DNA of 64,000 nucleotides from Xenorhabdus szentirmaii DSM 16338 (GCF_002632585.1 NZ_NIBV01000001.1:124001-188000), one strand, 5' to 3'. Counted from the first letter of the stretch, positions 18,372 to 30,144 are shown. Numbers and translations: made by a program. Notes: generated from the letters alone by a model not told the origin.

Positions 18372-19478
18372 CTAAACGGGACGCAAACGAAGACGGACAT
18401 CAGGCCCAATTTGTTTTACATCAAGCAGAGTAAATTCGGGGGCATCCGATAATTTTTTCAATTCAGGGATATCGAGCAACCCACGGGCATTATTTCCCAA
18501 CACCTTGGGGGCAATATAAAGGATCAACTCATCAACCAGCCCCACCGACAATAAAGCCCCGGCTAAAGCAGGGCCGCATTCCGCCCAAACTGAATTTATT
18601 TGGCGTTTGCCCAACTGCATCATCAGCAGCACTAAATCAACCCCGCCACCGTGTGCCGGCAACAAAATTTGCTCCACATTATCAGACCATAATTGCTCAT
18701 TTTTATTGGTACGTGCTAACCAGCATTGCCCTGCTTGTTGAACAACCTGATGCTGTGGTGTCACCCGGTTCTGGCTATCGGTAATAATGCGAATAGGTTG
18801 ACGAAGATGGTCTTGAGGATAAATCGATTGAGTCTCTGCATCCAGTTCATTCCAACGAACGGTCAGTGAAGGATCATCAGCCAATACCGTTGCACTTGAA
18901 CTCAGAATAGCGCTGCATTGGGCCCGCAATTTCTGCACATCCTGACGGGCTTGTGGGGACGTAATCCATTTGCTTTCCCCGGAGGACAATGCCGTGCGAC
19001 CATCCAATGATGCACCCAGCTTCAGTTGCAGATAGGGAAATCCCGTGCGCATGCGTTTAAGAAACCCTTTATTCAAGGATTCCGCCTGCCCCATCATCAG
19101 GCCGTGCTCAACAACAATGCCTGCTTGCTGCAACTTATGCAAACCTCGTCCGGCAACTTGTGGATTGGGATCTTGCATTGCCACAACGACCCGGGTTATT
19201 CCCGCAGTAATCAAAGCATCAGCACAGGGAGGCGTTTTACCGTGATGGCTGCACGGTTCAAGTGTGACATAAGCGGTCGCACCTTTGGCTTTTTCACCGG
19301 CCATACGGAGGGCATGTACCTCTGCATGGGCTTCACCTGCACGCAGATGGAAACCTTCTCCGACTATCTGTTCATCTTTAACGATGACACAACCGACATT
19401 CGGGTTGGGTGATGTTGTGAAACGCCCCCGATACGCCAGTTCCAGCGCACGAGACATATATATCTCATCGAGTGTCAT
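18372..19478 (-). CDS. ribD: Bifunctional riboflavin deaminase/reductase RibD
   Basis: RibD deaminates and then reduces the pyrimidine intermediate of riboflavin synthesis. The 368-residue protein has an N-terminal CMP-deaminase-like zinc domain with H51-A-E53 and PC76SHHGKTPPC85, then the C-terminal reductase domain (KLGASLDGRTAL; AECGPALAGALL). The start chosen is the ATG at 19478 (MTLDEIYMSRALELA). The frame is open further upstream to 19595, but that part overlaps nrdR and has no family match. It follows nrdR by 31 bp. Confidence 0.96.
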   Translation of the reverse strand: MTLDEIYMSRALELAYRGRFTTSPNPNVGCVIVKDEQIVGEGFHLRAGEAHAEVHALRMAGEKAKGATAYVTLEPCSHHGKTPPCADALITAGITRVVVAMQDPNPQVAGRGLHKLQQAGIVVEHGLMMGQAESLNKGFLKRMRTGFPYLQLKLGASLDGRTALSSGESKWITSPQARQDVQKLRAQCSAILSSSATVLADDPSLTVRWNELDAETQSIYPQDHLRQPIRIITDSQNRVTPQHQVVQQAGQCWLARTNKNEQLWSDNVEQILLPAHGGGVDLVLLMMQLGKRQINSVWAECGPALAGALLSVGLVDELILYIAPKVLGNNARGLLDIPELKKLSDAPEFTLLDVKQIGPDVRLRLRPV

Positions 19479-19509
19479 GATGTTTTGCCTTATTATCCTG
19501 ATTGATAGT

Positions 19510-19959
19510 TTAATCTTGTAATTTGGCGATCTCTTCACCAAATTCACGGATATCTTCAAAGCTGCGGTAAACAGATGCAAAACGAATATAAGCAACTTTA
19601 TCTAATTTTTTCAGTGCGTCCATGACAAAGTTTCCGATCATTTTGGACGGGATCTCTCGCTCCCCTGTTGCCCGCACTTGTGATTTTATATGGATGATTG
19701 CGATTTCCACATCATCAGAACTGACAGGGCGCTTTTCCAGTGCCTTTTGCATGCCACGACGCAATTTTGCTTCGTCGAAAGGCTCACGAATATCATCACT
19801 CTTAATGACTCGCGGCATCACTAGTTCTGCAACCTCAAACGTAGTGAAGCGTTCATGACATTCTAGGCACTGACGGCGACGGCGCACTTGTGAGCCATCC
19901 CCAACCAAGCGGGAATCAATAACTTTAGTATCAACGGCTGCGCAAAATGGGCAATGCAT
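19510..19959 (-). CDS. nrdR: Transcriptional repressor NrdR
   Basis: NrdR is an ATP/dATP-sensing repressor of ribonucleotide reductase genes. The 149-residue protein has a zinc ribbon with C3, C6, C31 and C34 and an ATP-cone domain ([20 protein letters not shown]). It heads the nrdR-ribD-ribH-nusB-thiL-pgpA gene string on the minus strand. Confidence 0.97.
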   Translation of the reverse strand: MHCPFCAAVDTKVIDSRLVGDGSQVRRRRQCLECHERFTTFEVAELVMPRVIKSDDIREPFDEAKLRRGMQKALEKRPVSSDDVEIAIIHIKSQVRATGEREIPSKMIGNFVMDALKKLDKVAYIRFASVYRSFEDIREFGEEIAKLQD

Positions 19960-20017
19960 ATCGTTTCCTGACAGTTAACCTAAGGGATAACAGTGTACCT
20001 TGAAGTGCTAATGAAAG

Positions 20018-20047
20018 ACACCCTGTCAGTAAGTACTCACAGGGTGT
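20018..20047 (-). terminator. Probable terminator after secF
   Basis: ACACCCTGT (20018-20026) and ACAGGGTGT (20039-20047) form a 9-bp perfect stem downstream of the secF stop. On the minus strand it is followed by CTTTCATT, an imperfect T-run. Confidence 0.6.
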
Positions 20048-20081
20048 TTAAATGATATCAGCGCAGGAGCCTATTAAATTA

Positions 20082-21050
20082 TCAAGGAAGAATAGAAGGC
20101 TGGTCCGCCCCTTCTTTCTCAACTTTTTGCTGGATCATATGCTCACGCTGCATACCCAGTTTCAAGGCTAATGCCGAAGCAACATAGATGGAAGAAACTG
20201 TACCGATGGAAACACCGATTAACATGGCCAACGAGAAGCCTTTCAGCATTTCACCGCCAAAAATGTACAGCATGACTACAACCAGCAATGTCGTTGCAGA
20301 TGTCATGATCGTGCGACTCAATGTCTGGGTCAGCGAAACATTCGTGATTTCATAAGGTGTACCACGACGTATTTTGCGGAAATTTTCACGAATACGATCC
20401 GATACAACAATACTGTCATTCAGCGAATAACCGATAACGGACATCAATGATGCCACAATAGTCAGGTCTATTTCGATATGGAACAACGACAGTACACCCA
20501 ATGTAATCACCACGTCATGCGCAAGTGCAATAACGGCTCCCAATGCCAGACGCCATTCAAAACGGAAACCGACATAAATCAGGATACAAATCAGCGCAAC
20601 CAGCAGTGCCATTGCTCCGCTCTGGGCCAGCTCGCTTCCCACACTCGGACCAACAAACTCTACACGTTTGACTGTTGCATCTTCATCGATATGCTGGTTA
20701 ATGACCGAAATGATTTTATTGCCCAGCTCCTGCCCGCCCTGGCCTTTCACCGGAGGCATACGCACCATGACATCACGGCTGCTGCCAAAATTTTGCAAAA
20801 GAGGATCAGTAAAACCATTCTGAGCCAGACTATCGCGCATTTTGTCCAAATCGGCCGGCTTGCTCAGCTTGACCTCAATAACCGTACCACCAGTAAAATC
20901 AAGCCCCCAGTTAAATCCACGGGTGCCAATCATCATGATCGAAGCAATCAATAGCAGGAATGAAATTCCGAAAGCAACGTTGTCCCAGCGCATAAAGTCA
21001 ATCACTTTACGCCCGTAGTTTAATTGTTCAACAGTATAATCCTGTGCCAC
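20082..21050 (-). CDS. secF: Protein translocase subunit SecF
   Basis: SecF is part of the SecDF-YajC complex, which uses the proton-motive force to help SecYEG export. The 322-residue protein matches E. coli SecF end to end, including [17 protein letters not shown], the [19 protein letters not shown] region and the tail [14 protein letters not shown]. The start is a GTG at 21050 (product [15 protein letters not shown]), with AAGGAG six bases before it. A longer frame to 21092 has no family match and would overlap secD. The gap to secD is 10 bp. Confidence 0.96.
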   Translation of the reverse strand: MAQDYTVEQLNYGRKVIDFMRWDNVAFGISFLLLIASIMMIGTRGFNWGLDFTGGTVIEVKLSKPADLDKMRDSLAQNGFTDPLLQNFGSSRDVMVRMPPVKGQGGQELGNKIISVINQHIDEDATVKRVEFVGPSVGSELAQSGAMALLVALICILIYVGFRFEWRLALGAVIALAHDVVITLGVLSLFHIEIDLTIVASLMSVIGYSLNDSIVVSDRIRENFRKIRRGTPYEITNVSLTQTLSRTIMTSATTLLVVVMLYIFGGEMLKGFSLAMLIGVSIGTVSSIYVASALALKLGMQREHMIQQKVEKEGADQPSILP

Positions 21051-21060
21051 AACGTGCTCC

Positions 21061-22908
21061 TTAAATTGACAACTTATTGATACGCTTGCCACCGTACAGC
21101 AAGTTCACGATTGCACGTGTTCCGACAATGGCAGTGAACATCGACGTTGCCACACCAATGCTGGTCGTGATCGCAAAGCCTTTGATAGAGCCGGTGCCAA
21201 CTGCATACAAAATGACGGCAGTGATCAGCGTCGTCAGGTTTGCATCGATGATACTGGAGAATGCCCCTTTATAACCTTCATGGATCGCCTGCTGAATGGT
21301 ACGGCCATTGCGCAATTCTTCTTTGATACGTTCGTTGATCAACACGTTCGCATCCACCGCAACAGCCAGTGTCAGGACAATACCGGCAATACCGGGCATC
21401 GTCAGTGTTGCCCCCGGCAGCAGTGACATAATACCGACGATCAGCACTAAGTTAGCCAACAGTGCACTACTCGCAATCAAGCCAAATTTGCGGTAGTAAA
21501 TCACCATGAACAGAATGGACGCAATCAATCCCCACAAACACGCTTCGAAGCCTTGCTCAATATTCTGCAAGCCCAGTGTCGGACCAATGGTACGCTCTTC
21601 AACAATCTGGATGGGGGCAATCAACGCACCAGCACGCAGCAACAGTGACAACTGACGGGCTTCAGCCGGATTGCCTATCCCCGTAATGCGGAATTTGTTG
21701 CCCAAACGTGTCTGGATGGTCGCAACATTGATCACTTCTTCTTTTTTGACCATGATTGCACGGCCATTGGCATCTTTCTTGCCGCTGTCTTTATATTCCA
21801 CGAACAGCGTTGCCATTGGTTTTTGCTGATTATCCTTGGTGAAATTCGACATCGCTGTACCACCAGCACTATCCAGAGAAATATTCACCTCAGGATAACC
21901 ATTTTCATCCGTGCCGGAAGTGGAGTCAGTGATGTGATCCCCTGTCAGGATAACGCGTTTGTACAATATAACGGGATTGCCGTCACGGGTGTACTTCAAT
22001 TCTGAATCAGCCGGAATACGACCGGACAACGCCGCATTTTGGTCAATATTGGTATTGACCAGACGGAATTCCAATGTTGCTGTCGCCCCCAGAATCTCCT
22101 TCGCACGAGCTGTGTCCTGGATGCCCGGCAATTCAACAACAATGCGATCGGCCCCCTGGCGCTGAACAAGTGGCTCCGCAACCCCCAGTTGGTTAACACG
22201 GTTACGCAAAATGGTGATGTTCTGCTGCACCGCATAAGTGCGGGCTTCACGCAAACGCTCATCACTCATGACCACTTTCAGCGCATTGTTTGTACTTGCA
22301 GAAAACACTAGATCACGATGGCGAGATTCAAGATAACTTTCAGCTTTGGAGCGCGTTTCATTATCCCGGAAACGAACTTCAACACCGTAATTATTTATTT
22401 TGCGGATGGCAGAATAAGGAATGCCTTGCTCGCGTAATTCGGAGCGGAAACTATCAATGTTTTGTTCCTGTAACTTGCCCAGTGCGGTTTCCATATCTAC
22501 TTCCATCAGGAAGTGAACACCACCACGCAGATCAAGCCCCAGTTTCATGGGTTCAGCACCAATGACCCTCAGCCACATCGGTGTCGCGGGTGCAAGGTTC
22601 AATGCCACGACATATTGCTCACCCAATGCAGAAACCAATGCTTCACGGGCACGGAGTTGCACATCCGTATTATTGAAACGGGCCAGGATCATTCCATTTT
22701 CTAATGAAATGGACTTACTATTAATATGATCTTTTTCTAAAACATTACGGACTTGGTCCAGCGTTTTTTCACTGGCGGCGATACCTCGCGCGCCAGTGAT
22801 TTGTACAGCCGGATCCTCACCATAAAGGTTGGGAAGTGCATAAAGCAAACCGATGAGGATCGCAGCGATCAGCATCAGATACTTCCACAAAGGATAACGG
22901 TTCAACAC
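21061..22908 (-). CDS. secD: Protein translocase subunit SecD
   Basis: The 615-residue SecD has an N-terminal membrane segment ([20 protein letters not shown]), a large periplasmic P1 domain, the [16 protein letters not shown] motif, and five C-terminal membrane segments with [20 protein letters not shown]. It sits between yajC (28 bp) and secF (10 bp), forming the usual yajC-secD-secF unit. Confidence 0.97.
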   Translation of the reverse strand: MLNRYPLWKYLMLIAAILIGLLYALPNLYGEDPAVQITGARGIAASEKTLDQVRNVLEKDHINSKSISLENGMILARFNNTDVQLRAREALVSALGEQYVVALNLAPATPMWLRVIGAEPMKLGLDLRGGVHFLMEVDMETALGKLQEQNIDSFRSELREQGIPYSAIRKINNYGVEVRFRDNETRSKAESYLESRHRDLVFSASTNNALKVVMSDERLREARTYAVQQNITILRNRVNQLGVAEPLVQRQGADRIVVELPGIQDTARAKEILGATATLEFRLVNTNIDQNAALSGRIPADSELKYTRDGNPVILYKRVILTGDHITDSTSGTDENGYPEVNISLDSAGGTAMSNFTKDNQQKPMATLFVEYKDSGKKDANGRAIMVKKEEVINVATIQTRLGNKFRITGIGNPAEARQLSLLLRAGALIAPIQIVEERTIGPTLGLQNIEQGFEACLWGLIASILFMVIYYRKFGLIASSALLANLVLIVGIMSLLPGATLTMPGIAGIVLTLAVAVDANVLINERIKEELRNGRTIQQAIHEGYKGAFSSIIDANLTTLITAVILYAVGTGSIKGFAITTSIGVATSMFTAIVGTRAIVNLLYGGKRINKLSI

Positions 22909-22936
22909 GGCAGTTCCCTTCGGGAAAATCGGAAAA

Positions 22937-23275
22937 TTAAATAGCCTTCATTGTACCTTTCGGCAAAACGGCGGCAACGAAGTCACGCTTGACAGTGATT
23001 TCTGTGGTGTCATTCAGGGCAATCACAATATAGCCTGTATCAGACACTTTAGAGACACGACCAACCAAACCACCAGAAGTCAGTACTTCATCTCCCTTGG
23101 AGATGGAATCCATCAGTTTCTTATGTTCTTTGGTGCGTTTTTGTTGTGGACGCAGGATCATGAAATAGAAAATCAAACCGAAAACAACCAGCATGATAAT
23201 CAGAGAATATGGATTTCCCTGAGAGCCTGCTGGTGCGCCAGCAGCTGCCGCAGCGTCAGAAATAAAAAAACTCAT
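22937..23275 (-). CDS. yajC: Sec translocon accessory protein YajC
   Basis: The 112-residue single-span inner-membrane protein associates with SecDF and SecYEG. It shows [13 protein letters not shown], a membrane segment ([18 protein letters not shown]), [17 protein letters not shown] and [17 protein letters not shown], matching E. coli YajC. The ATG at 23275 is preferred over the in-frame TTG just before it, because the family starts MSFF and GAGGGA lies upstream. Confidence 0.96.
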   Translation of the reverse strand: MSFFISDAAAAAGAPAGSQGNPYSLIIMLVVFGLIFYFMILRPQQKRTKEHKKLMDSISKGDEVLTSGGLVGRVSKVSDTGYIVIALNDTTEITVKRDFVAAVLPKGTMKAI

Positions 23276-23290
23276 CAAATGTCCCTCATT

Positions 23291-23348
23291 GTTATCGAAA
23301 ACATAGTTATCGAAAATAATTGTAATCGAAAATAAGTGTTGTCGAAAA
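23291..23348. repeat. Four-copy short tandem repeat ahead of yajC
   Basis: GTTATCGAAAA (23291), GTTATCGAAAA (23306), GTAATCGAAAA (23322) and GTTGTCGAAAA (23338) are spaced 15, 16 and 16 bp apart. They fill the space between the tgt terminator and the yajC ribosome binding site, so they lie in the yajC-secDF promoter or leader region. Confidence 0.7.
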
Positions 23349-23365
23349 TCGACAGTGGCTCGATC

Positions 23366-23401
23366 AAAAACCAGCCCAATATGCTACACATATTGAGGCT
23401 G
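23366..23401 (-). terminator. Terminator downstream of tgt
   Basis: On the minus strand CAGCCTCAATATG (23389-23401) pairs with CATATTGGGCTG (23372-23383), leaving one bulged base, and GTTTTTG follows. It separates queA-tgt transcription from yajC-secDF, at least partly. Confidence 0.75.
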
Positions 23402-23416
23402 ATTAGTCACGCCAAA

Positions 23417-24541
<1,125 letters not shown>

Positions 24542-24655
24542 TTAACCTCCAGACATCAGAAAAACAGTCTGATGCTATGTTTAAACGCCATTCAAATCAG
24601 CGTAGCTGAGATGATGATCTTTTTGATTTCAATATAATATTTTATTGCAATATCT

Positions 24656-25741
24656 TTATTTTGATACCGTTTCTTTTGATGCCTGCATGTTACGGCTAAT
24701 GAACATCGCATCACCATAACTGAAAAAGCGGTACTTTTCCTCTACCGCTTCTTTATAGGCATTCATGGTATTTTTATAACCCGCAAATGCAGATACCAGC
24801 ATGATCAGAGTGGATTCTGGTAAATGGAAATTGGTAATCAATGCATCAACAACCTGATATTCAAAACCAGGGTAAATAAAAATTTGGGTGTCATCAAAAA
24901 ATGGCGCGATAATACCATCCTGACAAGCCCTCGCAGCACTTTCCAATGAACGCACTGACGTGGTTCCCACGGCAATGACTCTATTGCCGCGCACTTTGCA
25001 TGCCAATACCGCATCTACCACGTTCTGCGGCACTTCTGCGTACTCAGCATGCATCACATGGTCTTCAATGGTTTCTACCCGAACTGGCTGAAAAGTTCCC
25101 GCGCCAACATGCAGGGTGACAAAAGCCATTTCAACCCCCTTTTCATTCAAAGCAGCCAAAAGGGATTCATCAAAATGCAATCCGGCCGTTGGTGCAGCGA
25201 CCGCGCCAGGACGCTCACTGTAGACCGTTTGATATAACTCACGATCGGCATCTTCATCAGGGCGTGCAATATAGGGAGGCAATGGCATATGACCAATTTG
25301 ATCCAAAATAGCCAATACATCGCGCTCATCGTCAAAACGGATTTCGAATAAGGTATCGTGGCGAGCCAGCATAGTTGCCTTAACGCTCTGCCCTTCACCT
25401 AAAACATCCTCACCGAGAATCAATTCAGCCCCTTCTTTCGGCGCCTTGGATGCCCTTACGTGAGCAAGTACTCGCTTATTATCCAGCATCCTTTCGACTA
25501 AAACTTCCAATTTGCCCCCCGTCGCCTTGCGGCCGAACAGTCGGGCAGGAATGACGCGAGTATTATTGAAAACCAGCAAATCACCGGCTTCCAATTTATT
25601 TAACACATCAGTAAAAATACCGTGTGTCAGTTTCCCCGTTTCACCATTAAGGGAAAGCAAGCGGCAACCACTTCGCTGCGGCTGGGGATAATGAGCTATC
25701 AGCTCTTCTGGCAATTCAAAAGTAAAATCAGCGACACGCAT
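24656..25741 (-). CDS. queA: S-adenosylmethionine:tRNA ribosyltransferase-isomerase QueA
   Basis: QueA transfers and isomerises the ribosyl of SAM onto preQ1-tRNA to make epoxyqueuosine. The 361-residue protein starts [19 protein letters not shown] and contains [28 protein letters not shown] and [17 protein letters not shown]. The ATG at 25741 agrees with E. coli; an in-frame TTG at 25759 would add six residues. It is divergent from acpH, as in E. coli. Confidence 0.96.
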   Translation of the reverse strand: MRVADFTFELPEELIAHYPQPQRSGCRLLSLNGETGKLTHGIFTDVLNKLEAGDLLVFNNTRVIPARLFGRKATGGKLEVLVERMLDNKRVLAHVRASKAPKEGAELILGEDVLGEGQSVKATMLARHDTLFEIRFDDERDVLAILDQIGHMPLPPYIARPDEDADRELYQTVYSERPGAVAAPTAGLHFDESLLAALNEKGVEMAFVTLHVGAGTFQPVRVETIEDHVMHAEYAEVPQNVVDAVLACKVRGNRVIAVGTTSVRSLESAARACQDGIIAPFFDDTQIFIYPGFEYQVVDALITNFHLPESTLIMLVSAFAGYKNTMNAYKEAVEEKYRFFSYGDAMFISRNMQASKETVSK

Positions 25742-25845
25742 TTTATCTGTATCATTCAAAAAAACAGGCGGACTAGTCTAGTGCTGCAAGTCCACGGGTG
25801 CAACAAAGAAGCAACTCATTTAATAAATTGCGATATACTCCCACT

Positions 25846-26469
25846 ATGAACTTTCTCGCACACCTTCATTTAGCCGCATTATCAAAAAGCTCACTATTGG
25901 GCAATCTGATGGCGGATTTTGTCCGGGGCTCACCTGAGGGGTTATTCAGCCCTGACATTGTAGCCGGGATCCGCATGCACCGGCGGGTAGACAGCCTGAC
26001 AGACAAACATCCACTTGTCCTTGAAGCCTGTAAGTTATTCCGCAGTGAATATCGCCGTGTTGCCCCAATTACCCTTGATATCCTGTGGGATCACTTTCTT
26101 TCCCTGCATTGGGGCAGAATTGAGAAAAATTACTCTCTGCCTGAATTCGTCAATTTAGCCCGCAGCAAGATAGAACCTCACCTTGAGGATACCCCTGAGA
26201 AATTCCAAGAATTCAACCACTATCTCTGGGCACAAAACTTGCTGATTCGTTATGCAGATATGTCATGCATTGCCAATGTACTGCAAAGCATAGCGCACAG
26301 GCGGCCCAAATTATCGGCGCTGGCAGGATCATATCAGGATATAGAGAAACATTATTTTGATTTCGAAACCCTATTTTGGCAGTTCTACCCACAAATGATG
26401 GAATTTGCATCAAATAATAGCCAATCTGTTCAGGAAATGTATGCAGAGCCTTGCACTTTTCCCAAATAG
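25846..26469 (+). CDS. acpH: Acyl carrier protein phosphodiesterase AcpH
   Basis: AcpH removes the phosphopantetheine arm from acyl carrier protein. The 207-residue protein starts [20 protein letters not shown] and shows [13 protein letters not shown] and [15 protein letters not shown], matching the family. An upstream frame to 25798 has no homology. TATACT (25833-25838) lies only 7 bp before the ATG, so if it is a -10 the mRNA would be nearly leaderless. Confidence 0.94.
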   Translation: MNFLAHLHLAALSKSSLLGNLMADFVRGSPEGLFSPDIVAGIRMHRRVDSLTDKHPLVLEACKLFRSEYRRVAPITLDILWDHFLSLHWGRIEKNYSLPEFVNLARSKIEPHLEDTPEKFQEFNHYLWAQNLLIRYADMSCIANVLQSIAHRRPKLSALAGSYQDIEKHYFDFETLFWQFYPQMMEFASNNSQSVQEMYAEPCTFPK

Positions 26470-26625
26470 TTTTATCTTATGTAGGCCAAAGAAAATTGAA
26501 ATCAATTTATTGATAGGTAAAACCTATTATATCAATTGGTATTTTGTCCTTTATTGCTATACCCTAATTCCTTATGCTGTAACCCGTTCCTACATAACAC
26601 CTTTTTAAAATCACAGGAGTCAATT

Positions 26626-27228
26626 ATGGTTTTAGTCACCCGCCAAGCCCCTGACTTTACAGCAGCAGCTGTTCTCGGTAACGGTGAAATCGTTGATAAC
26701 TTCAATCTTAAAAAACACCTAAATGGCCGCCCTGCCGTTATTTTCTTCTGGCCAATGGACTTCACTTTTGTTTGTCCTTCTGAGCTGATCGCATTTGATC
26801 ACCGTTATGAAGAATTCCAGAAACGTGGTGTTGAAGTTGTTGGTATTTCTTTCGATTCTGAGTTCGTGCACAACGCATGGCGTAAAACTCCAATCAGCGA
26901 AGGTGGTATTGGCGAAGTCAAATACCCAATGGTTGCTGACATCAAACGTGACATCATGAAAGCTTACGGTATTGAGCATCCAGAAGCTGGCGTTGCTCTG
27001 CGTGGTTCTTTCCTGATCGACAAAAATGGTGTTGTTCGCCATCAGGTGGTTAACGATCTGCCACTGGGCCGTAACATTGATGAAATGGTACGTATGGTTG
27101 ATGCTCTGCAATTCCACGAAGAACATGGCGAAGTTTGTCCAGCACAGTGGGCAAAAGGTCAGGAAGGTATGGGCGCTTCCCCAGAAGGCGTAGCAAAATA
27201 TCTGACCAAAAACGCTGATAAACTGTAA
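26626..27228 (+). CDS. Typical 2-Cys peroxiredoxin (AhpC/TSA family)
   Basis: The enzyme reduces peroxides in the cytosol. The 200-residue protein has the peroxidatic C50 (FTFVCPSELIAF) and the resolving C171 (GEVCPAQW). The GGIGEV and terminal YLTKNADKL segments fit the oxidation-sensitive typical 2-Cys type. The start at 26626 follows ACAGGAG; the frame extends upstream to 26536 without homology. A dedicated terminator follows. No ahpF lies nearby, so a thioredoxin-type reductant is likely. Confidence 0.93.
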   Translation: MVLVTRQAPDFTAAAVLGNGEIVDNFNLKKHLNGRPAVIFFWPMDFTFVCPSELIAFDHRYEEFQKRGVEVVGISFDSEFVHNAWRKTPISEGGIGEVKYPMVADIKRDIMKAYGIEHPEAGVALRGSFLIDKNGVVRHQVVNDLPLGRNIDEMVRMVDALQFHEEHGEVCPAQWAKGQEGMGASPEGVAKYLTKNADKL

Positions 27229-27270
27229 TCGCTTTTAAATTCAGATGGGTTCACATTGTTGAACTCTCTC

Positions 27271-27302
27271 AAACCAGCCATATTATTGGCTGGTTTTTTT
27301 TA
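27271..27302 (+). terminator. Terminator of the peroxiredoxin gene
   Basis: AACCAGCC (27272-27279) pairs with GGCTGGTT (27288-27295), followed by a run of T. It is an intrinsic terminator between convergent genes. Confidence 0.88.
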
Positions 27303-27303
27303 T

Positions 27304-27897
27304 CTATAATTTTTTCATTAGCTGATGCATTAAATGTAATGCACTCAACAAACGATAGCGCTGTTCCTCAATCAAACGCAGATAACGGCGAGCCATTGGG
27401 AGCCGGCAAACCATTTCAGATGCAGCGAAGTGCTCAATTTCACAGCACCATTTTCCTTCTCTGATTGTCAGGTTAAAAAACCGGAAATCAAGCTCCTCTA
27501 AGGTTTTCCGGATAATGGGATATTGCTCCAGCTGCTCAATCACGGCAAAACCATCTTCTTGCTTTGAAATAAATCGCACCTGTTTTTTTCGCAGGCTCCC
27601 GCCCGTTCTGACTTGTATATCTGCATGATAAGACTGGCTTATCGTGCCTGAAACCGAAAAACGGGTATAGACAATAAACGCCATAAACAGCGTTTTTACC
27701 CTTTCACTTACCTGTATTGTTAATTGTTCATCAGGCTTCACAAGCAGCTCGCCAATACCCGGCCGCTCACAAGGATATGGCCGGAGATCATGCTCTAGCC
27801 TGTTAAGAGTCATTCCCGCCTGATAACCGGCAGGCAGGCGCTGTTGACTGATTTTTTGCCAAAAAGTGGGTTTAGTCGAGGTTGCGCAATGGTTCAA
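27304..27897 (-). CDS. DUF3156 family protein
   Basis: The 197-residue soluble protein contains RLPAGYQAGMTLNRLEHDLR near the N-terminus and a charged region ending LLSALHLMHQLMKKL. It resembles the DUF3156 family, whose genes often sit next to amino-acid permeases; its function is unknown. The likely start is a TTG at 27897 overlapping the permease stop region by 26 bp; an ATG at 27813 would remove the conserved RLPAGY segment. It is translationally coupled to the permease. Confidence 0.6.
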   Translation of the reverse strand: MNHCATSTKPTFWQKISQQRLPAGYQAGMTLNRLEHDLRPYPCERPGIGELLVKPDEQLTIQVSERVKTLFMAFIVYTRFSVSGTISQSYHADIQVRTGGSLRKKQVRFISKQEDGFAVIEQLEQYPIIRKTLEELDFRFFNLTIREGKWCCEIEHFAASEMVCRLPMARRYLRLIEEQRYRLLSALHLMHQLMKKL

Positions 27898-29365
27898 GCT
27901 GAACCTCCTTCAACTCAGTTTCAGAGAACGTTTTAGACAAAACCGATTCCACATCAACAGGCCTGAATGGATTTATTTTCTGAACAAATATCGTCCAAAT
28001 CAATGCATAGCAAGCTGTCAGACCTAACATCATCACGAAAGGAATATAAACATCTGCTTTATTCATTCCGGGTGGCGTGATGTAAACAATTGCCAAAATA
28101 ATCCCTGCACTTGAAATGATCTGTGGCAACGGGAAGAACGGTGACTTATAAGCCCGATGTAAATCAGGACGTCGAATGCGCAGTAGGATAACTGAAATGG
28201 TGACCAGCAAATAAGCCGTTCCCCATGAACACACCGCCGCCAATACCAATGGAATGATACGGCTCAAATCCCCTTGAATAGCAAATGCATGCACGCAAGG
28301 GATTAATACGGCGACTAAGATGCCGAATACCGGCGTCTTAAAGCGTGGATGAAGATAGGCAAAAACGCGGGGTAAAGCACCGTCCAGCGCCATTCCGTAT
28401 AAAATGCGGGGAACCGCCGCCATCAGCGTATTAATCGTTGCTGCACCTGCCAGCAACAAACCAATACCAATCCAGTATTTACCAAAATCCCCCATCACCT
28501 GCCCTGCAAAAGCAGGAATTGCCATCGGCGTTTCCAGTAGGCTGATGTTGTTTTCAGGATCAACAATGATATTTTCTACTTGATGCGTCATCGCCGCCCC
28601 ATACATAAACATACAGAACGCCACGCCACACAAACCGATTGCCATCGCGCGCGGAATAACTCTGGCTGAGTTTTTAATTTCCGGGGCCATCGGCGTGACC
28701 AGTTCACAGCCAACAAACATAAACATTGCCATACCAATCAGGCTCAAAACCGTTGTTGGCTCAGAAATGTTGAGTGCCTGACCAAACCAGCCATCGACTG
28801 ATGTATGAAACGGCATCAATAAACCGCACACACTAAAAATAACCAATGTACTCCACATGCTGAATGTCAGTATGATTTCCACTTTACTGAAAGCTTCAAT
28901 CCCGAATGCATTGAGCAAGCCAAAGATGATGACTAAACCCACTCCAACCATCCAAGACGTATTACTGTTCCCCATCACTGTATTAAGGCTTTCAAAATTA
29001 ACCAATGCCATAACACCAGAGAGAATGGTTTCTGCCGTACCGGCAAAAACATGCACAATCAGGTAAGCAGAAAGTGAGCCGGTTATTGCCCAAAAACGCC
29101 CCATACCACAGGAAATATAGTCATATACTGACCCAGAAGTCGGCAAGATTGCCGCTGCTTCAGAAAAAGTGGTTAGCTGCGCCTGCATCATGATAAAGCT
29201 AAGCAACACGGCTAAAGCAAATGTATCACCACCAATACCAAACCCACTGGTTACCGTCAAAATCACCGGGCTTGCCATAATTACCCCAACAGAGCTGGCA
29301 AGGGTGGTCGGAAAACCTATCTTGCCTTTCTCAATATGTGATATTAATTTTGAGGACTTACTCAT
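27872..29365 (-). CDS. APC superfamily amino acid permease
   Basis: The 497-residue inner-membrane protein has about 12-13 membrane segments and APC features: GVIMASPVILTVTSGFGIGG in TM1, EAAAILPTSGSVYDYISCG, and EIKNSARVIPRAMAIG after TM6. The substrate cannot be told from sequence. The start (ATG at 29365, MSKSSKLISHIEKG) follows GGGGAG at 7-nt spacing. It is divergent from the LuxR-type gene, with a perfect palindrome in the shared 347-bp spacer. Confidence 0.85.
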   Translation of the reverse strand: MSKSSKLISHIEKGKIGFPTTLASSVGVIMASPVILTVTSGFGIGGDTFALAVLLSFIMMQAQLTTFSEAAAILPTSGSVYDYISCGMGRFWAITGSLSAYLIVHVFAGTAETILSGVMALVNFESLNTVMGNSNTSWMVGVGLVIIFGLLNAFGIEAFSKVEIILTFSMWSTLVIFSVCGLLMPFHTSVDGWFGQALNISEPTTVLSLIGMAMFMFVGCELVTPMAPEIKNSARVIPRAMAIGLCGVAFCMFMYGAAMTHQVENIIVDPENNISLLETPMAIPAFAGQVMGDFGKYWIGIGLLLAGAATINTLMAAVPRILYGMALDGALPRVFAYLHPRFKTPVFGILVAVLIPCVHAFAIQGDLSRIIPLVLAAVCSWGTAYLLVTISVILLRIRRPDLHRAYKSPFFPLPQIISSAGIILAIVYITPPGMNKADVYIPFVMMLGLTACYALIWTIFVQKINPFRPVDVESVLSKTFSETELKEVQLEPLRNLD

Positions 29366-29467
29366 TTTACTTCTCCCCTCTGGCATACAGCTCACTTGAT
29401 TGTAAATATTTTGTTACCCAAAAGATAACTGTAGGTTAACTATAGAAATAAGAGGAAAAAGGTCGCT

Positions 29468-29485
29468 ATCGTTCTAAAGAACGAT
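29468..29485. promoter_or_regulatory. Perfect 18-bp palindrome, candidate operator
   Basis: ATCGTTCTAAAGAACGAT is an exact inverted repeat, 103 bp upstream of the permease ATG and about 245 bp upstream of the regulator gene. Size and symmetry suit a dimeric HTH protein such as the neighbouring LuxR-type regulator. The rest of the 29366-29712 spacer is AT-rich with no gene. Confidence 0.5.
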
Positions 29486-29730
29486 GACCACAGCAAGACA
29501 GTACCTACGTATTTTTGTCGAAAAGTACTTGAGAAAAACCAAAAAACACCATAATTCAAATGTTATCAATCAATAATAAAAATGCAAATTATTAATATAT
29601 TAATAAAATGCATGACCATTATACCTTTTCAGAGATAAAACAGACTATAAAATCAAACAAATAAGTTTAAAATAATGCAATCAATATCACATTATTAACA
29701 TGTGTATTTGTATTGAAAACAAAAGCAGGC

Positions 29731-30144
29731 ATGATAAATATAGAGCTTGACCAGAGTGGAATGACGAATGAAAACAGCCCCTTTCAGTCATCATCAACGG
29801 ACATGGCCGAAATTTTTATCCGCCGCAGGAATAAGATTATTGCCGGCATCTCAGTTCTGAGAGATAGCCCGTTTCAACATCAGGAAATGTTGAGGTTAAA
29901 CGCGATCCTTCCCGTTGCTGAATTGATGACTTTCGACATTTTCCCCGATCCCCTGATTTCGTTTACCCCCAAAGAACAGGAAGTTATTCATCTGGTCAGG
30001 GAAGGAGCCAGCAATAAACGTATCGCATTACAACTGCACGTTTCACTTTCCACCGTAAAAACCCATTTGCGCAATATCTTTACTAAAGCGAATGTCACTA
30101 ACCGCACAGAATTGGTTTCCTCTTGTTTTTGGATCTTTAAATAA
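29731..30144 (+). CDS. Small LuxR-family (GerE-type HTH) regulator
   Basis: The product is about 137 residues and has no recognisable sensor or receiver domain. The C-terminal half is a LuxR/GerE HTH: FTPKEQEVIHLVREGASNKR, then IALQLHVSLSTVKTHLRNIF and the KANVTNRTEL end. Possible starts are a TTG at 29713, ATG at 29731 and ATG at 29761; none has a strong ribosome binding site. It is divergent from the permease and followed 190 bp later by ggt, so it may control either. Confidence 0.75.
   Translation: MINIELDQSGMTNENSPFQSSSTDMAEIFIRRRNKIIAGISVLRDSPFQHQEMLRLNAILPVAELMTFDIFPDPLISFTPKEQEVIHLVREGASNKRIALQLHVSLSTVKTHLRNIFTKANVTNRTELVSSCFWIFK

Noticed and set aside
23291-23348. CRISPR-like array
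   Set aside because: The repeats are only 11 bp with 4-5 bp between them; too short for repeat-spacer units, and no cas genes are present.
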